Of a stretch of DNA of 64,000 nt, positions 32,903 through 42,341 are shown piece by piece; position 1 is the first letter of the stretch, and every line of letters begins with the position of its first letter. The position numbers were made by a program, and so were the translations under genes. The stretch is from positions 1,488,001 to 1,552,000 of the forward strand of contig NZ_RBKS01000001.1 of assembly GCF_003634555.1 (NCBI RefSeq), in the 5' to 3' direction. The notes under the pieces are model-generated. The model was not told where the DNA came from. It saw only the letters and a list, made by a program, of their open reading frames with translations, and made no database searches. The stretch comes from Frondihabitans australicus (lineage in GTDB: Bacteria > Actinomycetota > Actinomycetes > Actinomycetales > Microbacteriaceae).

Positions 32903-34320
32903 GCGGTCACCCCCGCGAGCCGGTCGCCGAGGTGGCGGAGACCGGCCGACTTCGACGACTTCACGAGCACGACGTCGCCGCTTCGGAGTTCGCTCTGCAG
33001 CAGCGCGTACGCGGAGTCGATGTCGGGAACGAGCACGGACTCACCATCCCATGAACCCTCGAGTCCGGCCGCCATGTGGACGTGGCGCGCCGCGTCGCCG
33101 ACCACGATCAGCTTGCCGATGTTGAGGCGGACGACGAGGCGCCCGATGCGGTCGTGCTCCTCCTGCGCGTACTCCCCCAGCTCGGCCATCTCGCCGATCA
33201 CCGCGACAGAGCGCTGATCGGGCCGGACGATCTGGGCGAGGGTCTTGAGCGCCGCGGCCACCGAGTCGGGGCTGGCGTTGTAGGCGTCGTTGATGACGGT
33301 GATGCCGGGGCCGCCGTCGAGGACCTCCATGCGCCAGCGCTCGGCGCGGGTCACGCCTTCGAGCACGGTGGCGGCGCGGTCGACGTCGAGGCCCCACTCG
33401 CCGGCGACCGTCAGGGCGGCCAGGGCGTTCATGACGTGGTGCTCCCCCAGGATCCGGAGGTTCACCCGGCGAGTCCTACCCGGCGCATGCAGGGTGAACG
33501 CGGTGCCCGTCGCCGTCACGTCGACGTCGCTCGCCCGATACGCGGCGCCCTCGCCGAGGCCGAAGCCGACGACGCGGGCCCTCGTGAGCTCGGCCATGCT
33601 CGCGACGCGGAAGTCGTCGACGTTGAGGACGGCGGTGGCGGTCTCGGGGAGGTCGGTGACCATCTCCGACTTCGCCTTCTTCGTCTCCTCGATGCCGCCG
33701 AACTCGCCGGCGTGGGCGAGTCCGACCTTCAGCACGACGCCGGTGTCGGGGCGGGCGATGCTCACGAGGCGGGCGATCTCGCGGGATCCTGACGCCCCCA
33801 TCTCGACCACGAGATACCTCGTGCCCTCGTCGATGCGGAGCATGGAGATCGGTGCGCCCACGTGGTTGTTGAACGAGCCCTCGGGCGCGACCGTCGGGGC
33901 GACGTCGGCGAGGATCGCGCGGAGCATGTTCTTCGTCGAGGTCTTGCCGTTCGAGCCGGTGATGCCGACGACCTGCAGGCGGAGCGCCTCGTCGGTCGCG
34001 GAGGCGCGGACGCGCGCGACGACCTCGCGGGCCAGAGCGGCCAGAGCGGTGACTCCGTCGTCGACGACCACCACCGGCACGGAGGCGTCCACCTCGCCCT
34101 GCGACACGACGAGCGCGGCGCCGTTCTCGACGGCGCTGGTGACGAACAGGCGGCCGTCGGTGACCTCGCCGGGCAGGGCGAAGAAGATCGATCCGGTCGT
34201 CACGAGGCGCGAGTCGGTCTCGACGGTGCCGCTCACGGTCGCAGGAGCCTCGACACCCGACGGCAGGACGAGGCGGCCGCCCGAGATCTCGACGATCTCG
34301 GCGGGCGTCAGCGCGATCAC
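32899..34320 (-). CDS. murF: UDP-MurNAc-tripeptide-D-alanyl-D-alanine ligase
   Basis: MurF completes the pentapeptide by adding D-Ala-D-Ala. The 473-aa protein has the ATP loop [15 protein letters not shown] and the [10 protein letters not shown] segment. The GTG start at 34320 overlaps the murE stop; the stop overlaps the mraY start. The longer frame upstream is the shadow of murE. Confidence 0.96.
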   Translation of the reverse strand: MIALTPAEIVEISGGRLVLPSGVEAPATVSGTVETDSRLVTTGSIFFALPGEVTDGRLFVTSAVENGAALVVSQGEVDASVPVVVVDDGVTALAALAREVVARVRASATDEALRLQVVGITGSNGKTSTKNMLRAILADVAPTVAPEGSFNNHVGAPISMLRIDEGTRYLVVEMGASGSREIARLVSIARPDTGVVLKVGLAHAGEFGGIEETKKAKSEMVTDLPETATAVLNVDDFRVASMAELTRARVVGFGLGEGAAYRASDVDVTATGTAFTLHAPGRTRRVNLRILGEHHVMNALAALTVAGEWGLDVDRAATVLEGVTRAERWRMEVLDGGPGITVINDAYNASPDSVAAALKTLAQIVRPDQRSVAVIGEMAELGEYAQEEHDRIGRLVVRLNIGKLIVVGDAARHVHMAAGLEGSWDGESVLVPDIDSAYALLQSELRSGDVVLVKSSKSAGLRHLGDRLAGVTA

Positions 34321-35891
34321 TCGGCCCACCCGGCCTCGCGCAGCGCGGCGCGGGCCTCCTCGCGGGCGGAGTACGGGGTGCGGACGCCGCGGATGTCGCG
34401 GTAGTCCTGGTGACCGGGGCCGGCCCACAGGATCGAATCGCCCTCGCCGGCCAGCTCGACCGCCTTGCGGATCGCAGCCTCGGGCGGACTCACCTCGTAG
34501 AGCTCGTGGTCGGGGTACGCCTCGCGGGCGGAGTCGACGAGCGTCTTCCGGATCGAGTCGGGGTCTTCGAAGCGCGGGTGGTGGTCGGTGATCACCAGGA
34601 TGTCGGAGCCCGCCGCCGCCACGCGCGCCATCTCGGGGCGCTTCGTCGTGTCGCGGTCGCCGTCGGCGCCGAACAGCATGATGACCTTGCCCGGCGTGAA
34701 GCGCCGGACGGCCTTCAGAGTGTTGAGGAACGCGTCGGGACTGTGGCCGAAGTCGACGAAGACGCTCGGGCCGCGGTCGCCCGAGACGCGCTCGGTGCGT
34801 CCCGGGAGGTAGGCGACGATGCCGCCGTCCTCGTCGAGGGCCTGGCCGATCGCCTCCAGCTCGAAGCCGGCCTCGACCATCATCACGATGGCCAGCGCGG
34901 CGTCGGCGGCCATGTGCCAGCCGATCATCGGCACGCGCGTGACGAGCGAGCGACCCTCGGGACCGGAGAGCCGGAACTCGGTGTAGGCGGCGCGCTCGTC
35001 GAGCACCTCGACGGTCCACTCGACGTCGTTCGCGTCGGCTGCGGCCGAGCCGTCGACTGGCGGCGTCATCGCGATGGTCGTCAGCGGGATCCGCGCGGAC
35101 TCGACGACGCGCTGCCCGTACGGCGAGTCCAGCGAGATCACGGCGCGCTTGGCCCGGTCGGGCTGGAAGAGCGGCAGCTTCGCCTGGAAGTACGCCTCCA
35201 TGTCGGCGTAGTCGTCGAGGTGGTCGTGGCTGAGGTTCGTGAAGCCGGCGACGTCGAAGACGAGGCCGTCGACGCGGTTGCGGCTGAGGGCCTGAGCGCT
35301 CACCTCGACCGCCACGGCGCGCACCTCGGACTCGCGCATCCGGGCCAGCAGGGCGTGCATCTCGCTCGCCTCGGGCGTCGTGAGGCGCGAGACGACCGTG
35401 AGATCGCCGATGTGACGCTCGGCCGTCGACGAGAGCCCGGTGACCAGACCCATCTGCTTGAGGATCCCCTCCAGCAGGTACGACGTCGAGGTCTTCCCGT
35501 TGGTCCCCGTGACGGCGAAGAGGAGGGGCATGTGCTCGGTGGTGCGGTACACCCAGGCAGAGACGTCGCCCAGGGCGGCGCGGGGCGAGTCGACCAGGAT
35601 CACGGGAAGCCCCGACTCCTGAGCGATCTCGGCCCCCTTCGCGTCGGTCAGCAGGGCGACGGCGCCGCCCTCCTTCGCCTGCGCGGCGAACTCGGCGCCG
35701 TGGCGGTGGGCGCCGGGCATGCCGACGTAGAGGTCGCCCGGGTGCAGGTCGCCGGTCGACAGGGTGACGCCGGTGATCTCGATGCCGTCGAGCGAGCCGA
35801 TGTGCTCGAGTCCGAATTCGCTGGCCAGCTGGCCGAGCGACCTCGCCGAGGGATGTTCCGGTCGCAGGACCGGGGGGATCCGGGCACTCAA
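34317..35891 (-). CDS. murE: UDP-MurNAc-L-alanyl-D-glutamate ligase MurE, non-DNPR type
   Basis: MurE adds the third stem residue. The protein has TGTNGKTSTSYLLEG and the CSVSSQALS-equivalent VEVSAQALSRNRVDG. The motif that contacts meso-diaminopimelate (DNPR) reads DHHPRFEDP, so the substrate is probably another amino acid. I chose the TTG at 35891 (524 aa, MSARIPPVLRPEHPS) because GAGGA lies 5 nt upstream; a GTG at 35930 would add 13 residues. It follows ftsI by 63 bp. Confidence 0.93.
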   Translation of the reverse strand: MSARIPPVLRPEHPSARSLGQLASEFGLEHIGSLDGIEITGVTLSTGDLHPGDLYVGMPGAHRHGAEFAAQAKEGGAVALLTDAKGAEIAQESGLPVILVDSPRAALGDVSAWVYRTTEHMPLLFAVTGTNGKTSTSYLLEGILKQMGLVTGLSSTAERHIGDLTVVSRLTTPEASEMHALLARMRESEVRAVAVEVSAQALSRNRVDGLVFDVAGFTNLSHDHLDDYADMEAYFQAKLPLFQPDRAKRAVISLDSPYGQRVVESARIPLTTIAMTPPVDGSAAADANDVEWTVEVLDERAAYTEFRLSGPEGRSLVTRVPMIGWHMAADAALAIVMMVEAGFELEAIGQALDEDGGIVAYLPGRTERVSGDRGPSVFVDFGHSPDAFLNTLKAVRRFTPGKVIMLFGADGDRDTTKRPEMARVAAAGSDILVITDHHPRFEDPDSIRKTLVDSAREAYPDHELYEVSPPEAAIRKAVELAGEGDSILWAGPGHQDYRDIRGVRTPYSAREEARAALREAGWAE

Positions 35892-35954
35892 AGGTTCCTC
35901 ATTTCTTGCCGGTGCGGTGCGGGTCGGCACCGAGCCGTGATCAGGCAGTCTTGT

Positions 35955-37751
35955 CTACCAGGTATCGGGGAGGTTCGCCGCCGGCACCGTGGAGGGCTTG
36001 ACCCGGTAGGTCTCCAGGACCTGGGACATTATCTCGCGGAAGGCGGGCGCGGCCGCGAACGAGGTCTTCAGCGTAGTCGGCTTCGTGAAGGTGATCAGGA
36101 CGACGTACTGGGGGTCCTCCGACGGGGCGATTCCCGCGACGGAGATGATGTAGTCGTCGCCGTACCCACCGCCCGGGCGGTCGGCGATCTGCGCCGTTCC
36201 GGTCTTGGCGGAGACGTTGTAGCCCGAGATCGGCACCATGCCCTGGAGCGTGCCCTCGGGGATCGTGTTCTCGAGCATCTGGACGACGTCGGTCGCCGCC
36301 TTGTCGGACACGACGCGGGTGGCCTTGCCGGTCGGCGTGTCGATCACCGTGCCGTCGGCGAGCCGGCAGCCCTTCACCAGCTTCAGCGGCTCGCGGACTC
36401 CGCCGTTGGCGAGCGTCTGGAAGATGCTGGCGACCTGGACGGCCGTGGCCGACACGCCCTGGCCGAACATGGAGTTGTAGTTCGTCTGCTTGTCCCAGGT
36501 GTTCGGGTTGCCGAGCGAACCCGAGCCCTCGAGCGGGAAGTTCACCTCGGACTTCTTGCCGAGCCCGAACTTCAGCATGTACGCGTAGCGCTCCTGGGCG
36601 CTCATCTTCTCGCCCATGTACGAGATGCCGACGTTCGACGAGTCGGCCAGGATCCCGGCGAGGGTCAGGTGCTCGACCGGGTGCGACTCGGCGTCGCCGA
36701 TGAAGCCGCCCCACGAGAAGTCACGCCGATCGGCGACGATCGCCTGGCTGGCGGGGCTCGCGAGGCCGGAGTCGATGAGGGACGCGGCCGTCATAGCCTT
36801 GAACACCGAGCCCGGCTCGTAGTTGCTCTGGAACGACGCGGCCGTGTTCGAGGCACCGGGGTTATTCGGATCCGTGCTCGACGAGTCGGCATCGGCCAGG
36901 ATCGAGCCGTCCGCGACCTTGATCACGGTCACGGTGCCGGACGAGGCGCCGATCGCCTTGACCTGTTCGTCGAGATCCTGCTGCATCTGGTACTGGAGGT
37001 CGGCGTCGATCGTCGTCATCAGCGTGCCGCCGTCGTGGGCCTTCTTCGTCGTCGTCGTGGAGCCGGGGAGCTTCACTCCGTCGAGGCCGCGCTCGTACGT
37101 CTGCGACCCGTTCGTGCCGGCGAGGCACTTGTCGTACGCGAGCTCGAGGCCGGTCTGGGCGCCCGAGCCGTTCACGAAGCCGATGAGGTTTCCGGCGACG
37201 GAGCCGTTGGGGTAGGTCCTCGCGGTCTGGCGAACCGGGTAGAGCCAGGAGATGCCGAGCGACTCGATCTTCTGGTAGCCCGCGACATCGACGCCGGCGA
37301 TGAGGTTGGCGTAGAGGCTGGTCTTCGAGGCGGTCAGCTTCTTGAGGATCGCCGCCGTATTGCCGCCGGTCGCTTCGGCGATCTGCTGCGACGCCTGCTC
37401 GATCGTGTAGTGGGTGGTCTTGCCCTTGACCGTGGTCGAATAGCCGCCTTGCGCGAACTTCGGAGCGGCCGTGATGTCGTAGCGCAGCACCGTGTCGGCG
37501 AGCACCTTGCCGTTCGTGTCGACGATCGTTCCGCGGTCGCCGTAGATCGGCGATGTGATCGAGCGCTTGCCGACGGCGTCGGCGTTGAGCGTGGCGGCCT
37601 GGACGACCTGGATGTCGATGAGTCGCACCACGAACAGGGCGACGAGCACCAGGATCGCGGCCGCGACGATCGACACGCGGCGTCGCCTCGATCGCGCCGT
37701 CATGGCGGTCCCGGCGTTCGCCGCACCGCGGTTGGTCGCGCTTGGTCTCAC
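35955..37751 (-). CDS. ftsI: Septal peptidoglycan transpeptidase FtsI (PBP3)
   Basis: Class B penicillin-binding protein that cross-links septal wall with FtsW. The 598-aa protein has one N-terminal membrane helix (about residues 28-48), the dimerisation domain (RGTIVDTNGKVLA), and the transpeptidase motifs SVFK, SSN and KTGTA. The start is a GTG at 37751 with GAGGAA upstream; an ATG at codon 17 is an alternative. It follows the FtsL-like gene by 60 bp. Confidence 0.95.
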   Translation of the reverse strand: MRPSATNRGAANAGTAMTARSRRRRVSIVAAAILVLVALFVVRLIDIQVVQAATLNADAVGKRSITSPIYGDRGTIVDTNGKVLADTVLRYDITAAPKFAQGGYSTTVKGKTTHYTIEQASQQIAEATGGNTAAILKKLTASKTSLYANLIAGVDVAGYQKIESLGISWLYPVRQTARTYPNGSVAGNLIGFVNGSGAQTGLELAYDKCLAGTNGSQTYERGLDGVKLPGSTTTTKKAHDGGTLMTTIDADLQYQMQQDLDEQVKAIGASSGTVTVIKVADGSILADADSSSTDPNNPGASNTAASFQSNYEPGSVFKAMTAASLIDSGLASPASQAIVADRRDFSWGGFIGDAESHPVEHLTLAGILADSSNVGISYMGEKMSAQERYAYMLKFGLGKKSEVNFPLEGSGSLGNPNTWDKQTNYNSMFGQGVSATAVQVASIFQTLANGGVREPLKLVKGCRLADGTVIDTPTGKATRVVSDKAATDVVQMLENTIPEGTLQGMVPISGYNVSAKTGTAQIADRPGGGYGDDYIISVAGIAPSEDPQYVVLITFTKPTTLKTSFAAAPAFREIMSQVLETYRVKPSTVPAANLPDTW

Positions 37752-37811
37752 GGGAGGTTCCTCACCGCGGGGCGACCGGTCGTCGACCCGCTTCCGGCCG
37801 GCGGAGGTGCG

Positions 37812-38423
37812 TCATCGAGTCTGCGGAGCCACCAGCTGATTCGACGACGACGCTACAGAAGAGGAGGACGTTTTCGAGGTTGCCGCGCCCGTCGACGACG
37901 ACTGCGCCGACGAGTCCTTGGTCTTGTCCTTCTTCGTGACCACGGGGATGCCCTTCAGGAGGCTGTTCGCGACCAGGTTCCCGCTGGTCGCGGCGTCCTT
38001 GGACGCGGCCGTCGGGGTGCCGTAGACCGTCTCGGTGTTCAGGTCGAGGTACACCGGGTTCTGGTTGCGGACCATGCCGAGGGCCGTCGCGTTGTTCGCG
38101 ATGTTCTGCGGCGAGGAGAGGACGTTGAGCTTCTCGCTGTACTTCTGCTGGCTCCGGCTGAGCACGGTCTGTTCGTCCTGCAGCGCCGAGATCCGGTAGG
38201 CGCCGTTGCTCAGCGCGATGCTGATGCCGAGCTGGGTGAGCAGCAGCACGAAGAGCGCCGCCGTGGCGATGAGGGCGTAGACGATGCGGGGTCGAGCACT
38301 CCGCTGAGCGCGGCTCGTGACGATCTCGATCGGACTCCGGCGACGCGGCTGCTCGTCGAGGAGGTCGACCTCGTCGAAGTCGACGTCGGCGGCCGCGGTG
38401 GCAAGGGCGTGGTTGGTGCTCAT
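37812..38423 (-). CDS. ftsL: FtsL-like bitopic division protein
   Basis: The position between rsmH and ftsI and the topology identify this as the FtsL equivalent: a short cytoplasmic part (about 60 residues), one membrane helix (about 52-74), and a short coiled-coil region starting [18 protein letters not shown]. The Ser/Thr/Lys-rich C-terminal tail (about 55 residues) is unusual for FtsL and low in complexity. The ATG at 38423 overlaps the rsmH stop. Sequence conservation in this family is low, so the name rests on synteny. Confidence 0.85.
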   Translation of the reverse strand: MSTNHALATAAADVDFDEVDLLDEQPRRRSPIEIVTSRAQRSARPRIVYALIATAALFVLLLTQLGISIALSNGAYRISALQDEQTVLSRSQQKYSEKLNVLSSPQNIANNATALGMVRNQNPVYLDLNTETVYGTPTAASKDAATSGNLVANSLLKGIPVVTKKDKTKDSSAQSSSTGAATSKTSSSSVASSSNQLVAPQTR

Positions 38424-39415
38424 GCTGCTCTCCGGATTCGCTCGGCCGCCCGCAGGCGGACCGGTGTGGCGCGGGGGTTGAGGGCCTTCTCGTCGTCGGA
38501 CGCCAGTTCGGCGCCACGGACGAGGAGACGGAACTCGGGACGATGCTCGGGCAGTTCGACGGGGAGGCCGGCCGGAGCGGTCGACGTGGAGCGGCGGGCA
38601 AGCTCCCGCTTGACCAGGCGGTCCTCCAGCGACTGGTAGGCGAGGACCACGATCCGGCCGCCGACGGCGATGCGGTCGAGCGCGTCCGGAAGCGCCGTCT
38701 CGAGCGATGCGAGCTCGGCGTTCACCTCGATCCGGAGCGCCTGGAACACGCGCTTGGCCGGGTGACCCGATCGCGACAGGGCGGCGGGCGTCGCGTCGCT
38801 GAGGATGTCGACGAGCTGGGCACTGCGGATGATCGGCGCGGCCTCGCGCTGCTGCACTATGGCCCGGGCGTAGCGGGCCGCGAGTTTCTCCTCGCCGTAC
38901 TGCGTGAAGATGCGCCGGAGCTCGCTCTCCGAATAGGTGGCGACGACCTGCTCGGCCGTGATGCCGCGCGTGGTGTCCATCCGCATGTCGAGCGGGGCGT
39001 CCTTCGAGTACGAGAAGCCGCGGTCGACCTGGTCGAGCTGCAGCGACGAGACGCCGAGGTCGAACAGGATGCCGTCGATCTCGTCGATGCCGAGGGAGTC
39101 CAGCGCGGCGGCGACCCCGGCGTACTCGGTGTGGACCAGGTGGACCCTCGGTGCGAACGGCTCGAGTCGGGCTCCTGCGATGCGGAGCGCGTCGGTGTCG
39201 CGGTCGAGGCCCACGAGGGTGAGCTCGGGGAACCGGGTGAGCATCGCCTCGGAGTGCCCGCCCATGCCGAGGGTCGCGTCGACGACCACCGCGCCGGGCT
39301 TCTCGAGGGCCGGGGCGAGGAGGTCGAGCGTGCGCTCGAGGAGGACGGGGACGTGGAGGTCGGCGCCGCGAGGCGTCTCGTCGGCCGAGCCGGATCCGGT
39401 GGTGTCGTCTGCCAT
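38420..39415 (-). CDS. rsmH: 16S rRNA (cytosine-1402-N4) methyltransferase
   Basis: RsmH (MraW) methylates C1402 of 16S rRNA with S-adenosylmethionine. The 331-aa protein opens with [13 protein letters not shown], has the SAM motif [14 protein letters not shown] and the conserved [13 protein letters not shown]. It overlaps the ftsL-like start by 4 bp and follows mraZ by 101 bp. Confidence 0.96.
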   Translation of the reverse strand: MADDTTGSGSADETPRGADLHVPVLLERTLDLLAPALEKPGAVVVDATLGMGGHSEAMLTRFPELTLVGLDRDTDALRIAGARLEPFAPRVHLVHTEYAGVAAALDSLGIDEIDGILFDLGVSSLQLDQVDRGFSYSKDAPLDMRMDTTRGITAEQVVATYSESELRRIFTQYGEEKLAARYARAIVQQREAAPIIRSAQLVDILSDATPAALSRSGHPAKRVFQALRIEVNAELASLETALPDALDRIAVGGRIVVLAYQSLEDRLVKRELARRSTSTAPAGLPVELPEHRPEFRLLVRGAELASDDEKALNPRATPVRLRAAERIRRAA

Positions 39416-39516
39416 GGCGTTCGGGCTTCGACTCGTCGGCCCTGATCCCCATCCATCCCACCTGGCACCGGGGAAGGTGTGCCAGGGGCGGACGGCTGGG
39501 AGTCAGGGCCGACGAA

Positions 39517-39948
39517 TCAGAACAGGCCCGGAATCACCTCCTCGGTGATGTCGGCGAACGAGCCCTCCTGCTCGGCGGAGTACGTGGACCATGCCTCGGT
39601 GTCCCAGATCTCGACGCGGTTGCCCATGCCGATGACCGTGACGTCGCGGTCGAGGTTCGCGTAGGTGCGCAGGTTGGCCGGGATCGTGACCCGGTTCTGC
39701 TTGTCGGGGATCTCGTCGGAGGCGCCCGACATGAACATGCGCAGGTAGTCGCGAGCCTCTTTGCTCGTGATCGGCGCCTTGCGGATCGTCTGGTGCAGCT
39801 CTTCGAACTCGCCCCGCGGGAAGACGTAGACGCAGCGCTCCTGCCCGCGCGTCATCACCAGGCCGGGGGCCAGTTCGTCGCGGTACTTCGCAGGAAGGAT
39901 GATGCGGCCTTTCTCGTCGAGGCGAGGTGCGTAGGTACCGAGGAACAC
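39517..39948 (-). CDS. mraZ: Transcriptional regulator MraZ
   Basis: MraZ (143 aa) has two SpoVT-AbrB repeats and autoregulates the dcw operon. The first repeat begins [18 protein letters not shown], the second [10 protein letters not shown]. The start is a GTG at 39948 with GGGGGTGA 6 nt upstream. It heads the mraZ-rsmH-ftsL-ftsI series and is preceded by three 10-bp direct repeats of the MraZ-box type. Confidence 0.97.
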   Translation of the reverse strand: MFLGTYAPRLDEKGRIILPAKYRDELAPGLVMTRGQERCVYVFPRGEFEELHQTIRKAPITSKEARDYLRMFMSGASDEIPDKQNRVTIPANLRTYANLDRDVTVIGMGNRVEIWDTEAWSTYSAEQEGSFADITEEVIPGLF

Positions 39949-39973
39949 TGCACGTCACCCCCGATCCCGTCCG

Positions 39974-40003
39974 TTTCCTCCACTTTACTCCACCATGCAC
40001 CAC
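39974..40003 (-). promoter_or_regulatory. Three MraZ boxes in direct repeat
   Basis: On the minus strand three 10-bp units follow without gaps: GTGGTGCATG, GTGGAGTAAA, GTGGAGGAAA. They lie 26-55 bp before the mraZ start. MraZ is known to bind GTGG-type direct repeats at 10-bp spacing upstream of its own gene, and the match in sequence, period and position is close. Confidence 0.8.
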
Positions 40004-40049
40004 ATTCCCTAGCAGAAGCCCCGAAAGGGGGGCGAATGGCACGAAAAAA

Positions 40050-40075
40050 CCCCGTGATTCCGGGGAATCACGGGG
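40050..40075 (-). terminator. Rho-independent terminator upstream of mraZ
   Basis: A perfect 12-bp stem (40050-40061 with 40064-40075) with a minimal 2-nt loop is followed on the minus strand by six T residues (40044-40049). It insulates the mraZ promoter from the DUF3040 transcript. Confidence 0.85.
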
Positions 40076-40125
40076 TGGAGGGAAATGGAGGGGTTATGCG
40101 CCGCGCGAGGGTGTCGGTGCACGAG

Positions 40126-40155
40126 AAAAGGGGCCGCCCGGAGGCGACCCCTTTT
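40126..40155. terminator. Hairpin terminator after the DUF3040 gene
   Basis: A 13-bp stem with one mismatch (40126-40138 with 40143-40155), flanked by AAAA and TTTT, can act on either strand. It starts 19 bp after the DUF3040 stop codon and forms a double barrier with the hairpin at 40050. Confidence 0.75.
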
Positions 40156-40174
40156 CGGGAAGAACTGTGGCGAT

Positions 40175-40570
40175 CTAGCGCTCGTCGCCGTGCTGACGGC
40201 GATCCCAGCGCTCGTTCATGCGGTCCATCATCGAGCCGCGGTTCGACCGGCCACGACCCTTGGTGGAGGCGTGGGGAGGAACGGGGGCCGGGCCGAGCAG
40301 GCCGTGGCGACGACGCGGCGGGGCGATCGCGAAGAGCGCGCCCGCGAGGAGGACGACGAAGCCGGCGACACCGATGAGCGGCTGGCGGAACGCGACACCG
40401 GCGACGATCACGCCGACGCCCACGAGAGCAGCGAGGATTCCGAGGATCACCATCGCGTAGCTCGGTCGCCCTCGACGCGAGCCCATGGTGGTGACGAAGT
40501 CGGAGTCGTTGTTGTAGAGGCTGCGCTCCATCTCTTCGAGCAGCCGCTGCTCCTGTTCGGAAAGTGGCAT
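40175..40570 (-). CDS. DUF3040 family membrane protein
   Basis: A 131-aa protein of the actinobacterial DUF3040 family, usually found upstream of mraZ; function unknown. It begins with the conserved MPLSEQEQRLLEEMERSLY, followed by two membrane helices (about residues 40-60 and 64-83) and a basic C-terminal tail. AAGGGAA precedes the ATG. Two hairpins separate it from the dcw cluster, so it is transcribed on its own, divergent from the polyprenyl synthase gene. Confidence 0.88.
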   Translation of the reverse strand: MPLSEQEQRLLEEMERSLYNNDSDFVTTMGSRRGRPSYAMVILGILAALVGVGVIVAGVAFRQPLIGVAGFVVLLAGALFAIAPPRRRHGLLGPAPVPPHASTKGRGRSNRGSMMDRMNERWDRRQHGDER

Positions 40571-40652
40571 TTCTGTTCCCTTCAGGGACGACCGACCGGC
40601 GAGGTGAGATTCGCGGTCACTGGCACAAAATTCTACGCTCGCCAGACCTGGT

Positions 40653-40658
40653 TAGGCT
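40653..40658 (+). promoter_or_regulatory. -10 box of a leaderless polyprenyl synthase promoter
   Basis: TAGGCT lies exactly 7 nt before the GTG at 40666, and there is no Shine-Dalgarno sequence in between. Confidence 0.55.
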
Positions 40659-40665
40659 AGGCGGC

Positions 40666-41787
40666 GTGGCTGAGAGTACGCGGTTAGTAGACGTCGTTCA
40701 AGAGCGGATCGACACCTTTCTGGCCGGGCAGAGGCCGCACCTCGCGGCCATCGCCGGCGACCTGGATCCGTTCGCCCGGTTCTCGGCCGACCTGCTGCAC
40801 GGCGGCAAGCGGTTCCGCGCTCTCTTCTGCTATTGGGGCTGGCAGTCGGTGGCCGGTCTGGCCACCGGGTCCGACCTCCTCGCCGACGAACCCGACCGCG
40901 AGCAGCTCGCCAGCGTGGTGACCGCGTCCGCCGGTCTCGAGTTCTTCCACGCGGCCGCGCTGGTCCACGACGACATCATGGACAACTCCGACACCCGGCG
41001 CGGACTGCCCGCGGCGCACAAGCGCTTCCAGGAGCTCCACCGCGACGGCTCGTTCGACGGCGACCCGGTCTCGTTCGGCACCTCGGGCGGCCTCCTCTTC
41101 GGCGACCTCCTTCTCTCGTGGAGCGACGAGCTGGTCTCCGAGGCCTTCGACTCGCTCGCGAACCGCGACGCCGCGCGGGCTGCACGCGCCGAGTTCAACC
41201 GCATGCGCACCGAGGTCACCGTCGGCCAGTACCTCGACATCCTCGAGGAGGGCGCCTGGCGAACCGTCGACGAGGCCGAGCAGCTCACCCGGGCCCAGCG
41301 CGTCATCGTCTACAAGTCGGCGAAGTACTCGATCGAGGCCCCCCTCACCATCGGCGCGTCCATGGGCGGTGGGTCGCAGGAGCAGGTGAACGCCCTCCGG
41401 CGATTCGGCCTCCCCCTCGGCATCGCCTACCAGCTCCGCGACGACCTCCTCGGCGTCTTCGGCGACCCGTCGGTGACCGGAAAGCCCGCCGGCGACGACC
41501 TGCGGGAGGGCAAGCGCACCGTGCTCATCGCCACCGCGCGTGCGTCGTTGCCCTCGACCGCGGTCCGGCTGCTCGACGAGCTGCTCGGCGACCCCGACCT
41601 CGACGAGGCGCAGGTGTCGATGCTGCAGGCGACCATCCGCGAGTCGGGTGCGGTCGACGCGATCGAGGAGTCGATCGCGGAGCAGGTCGGCAAGGCGCGC
41701 GCGGCGATCGAGGCGGCCCCGCTCACTCCGAGCGCGCGGGCGCAGCTCTCGCAGCTGGCCGAGACCGTGACGCGCCGGAGCGCGTGA
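40666..41787 (+). CDS. idsA: Polyprenyl diphosphate synthase (geranylgeranyl type)
   Basis: A trans-isoprenyl diphosphate synthase (373 aa) that condenses isopentenyl diphosphate with allylic diphosphates. The first aspartate-rich motif is DDIMDNSDTRRG; the second reads RDDLLGVFGD, a variant usual in actinobacterial IdsA-type enzymes. Product length cannot be stated; the family makes C15-C20 chains for quinones or carotenoids. The GTG at 40666 has a leaderless-type promoter. It is the Rv2173-like first member of a conserved block that includes a PknL-like kinase. Confidence 0.88.
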   Translation: MAESTRLVDVVQERIDTFLAGQRPHLAAIAGDLDPFARFSADLLHGGKRFRALFCYWGWQSVAGLATGSDLLADEPDREQLASVVTASAGLEFFHAAALVHDDIMDNSDTRRGLPAAHKRFQELHRDGSFDGDPVSFGTSGGLLFGDLLLSWSDELVSEAFDSLANRDAARAARAEFNRMRTEVTVGQYLDILEEGAWRTVDEAEQLTRAQRVIVYKSAKYSIEAPLTIGASMGGGSQEQVNALRRFGLPLGIAYQLRDDLLGVFGDPSVTGKPAGDDLREGKRTVLIATARASLPSTAVRLLDELLGDPDLDEAQVSMLQATIRESGAVDAIEESIAEQVGKARAAIEAAPLTPSARAQLSQLAETVTRRSA

Positions 41788-41797
41788 TCCCTCCTCG

Positions 41798-42154
41798 CTA
41801 AAGGAGGCTCTGCGCCACGCGACGCACCTCGGCCTTCCGGCCTGCGAGCAGCGCCGCGACGGGGCTCGTGCCGAGCGACTCCTCGTCGCTGAGCAGCCAG
41901 TCGAGCGACTCGTCGTCGTCGAAGCCGTTGTCGGCGAGGACAGTGAGGGTGCCCTTGAGCTCGTGGAGGGGCTCGCCGCCGACGAGGAAGACGGCCGGCA
42001 CCTTGCGGACGCCGTCGATGCGGGCGCCGACGAGGATCCGGTCTTCGAGGAGCCTGCGGACGCGGCTCGCGGTGGTGCCGAGCCGCTCGGCGACGTCGGG
42101 GAGCGTGAGCCAGTCGACGTCGTCGAACCAGGGACGCGATGAGAGGTCAGTCAC
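41798..42154 (-). CDS. Rv2175c-like helix-turn-helix DNA-binding protein
   Basis: A 118-aa protein with an N-terminal winged-helix DNA-binding domain (LTLPDVAERLGTTASRVRRLLED) and a C-terminal Rv2175c-type domain. In M. tuberculosis Rv2175c is phosphorylated by the neighbouring kinase PknL, which stops its DNA binding. The same gene neighbourhood (polyprenyl synthase, this gene, PknL-like kinase) is present here, so a similar link is likely. The start is a GTG at 42154 with GGGAGG immediately in front, an unusual spacing; a CACAGT 6 nt upstream could be a -10 box for a leaderless transcript. Confidence 0.85.
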   Translation of the reverse strand: MTDLSSRPWFDDVDWLTLPDVAERLGTTASRVRRLLEDRILVGARIDGVRKVPAVFLVGGEPLHELKGTLTVLADNGFDDDESLDWLLSDEESLGTSPVAALLAGRKAEVRRVAQSLL

Positions 42155-42341
42155 CCTCCCACTGTGCCACGTCCCCGCCGCGTCGTCGCGCGGGGGTGGC
42201 GCACCCCCGCATTGGGGCCGAAGTCACACCAGTCACACCTGTCTCGTTAATTGACTTGGCTTTACTTGTGTGCCAGCGTGGAATACCGACACGCGGGATC
42301 ACGGAAGGGCGTGTCGCAGAAGACAGGCCGGGGAACGTTCC

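Noticed and set aside
34410-38639. Open frame of 1409 codons on the plus strand
   Set aside because: It spans antisense to murE, ftsI, ftsL and rsmH, all well supported. Same GC-bias artefact.
41788-41813. Terminator between the polyprenyl synthase and Rv2175c-like genes
   Set aside because: Only a 5-bp CCTCC/GGAGG stem without a T-run can be formed, too weak to call.
42155-42341. Cyclic-di-AMP riboswitch before the LysM gene
   Set aside because: Actinobacterial wall-lytic genes often have one, but I could not align the conserved blocks or build the expected stems here; the leader is also short.
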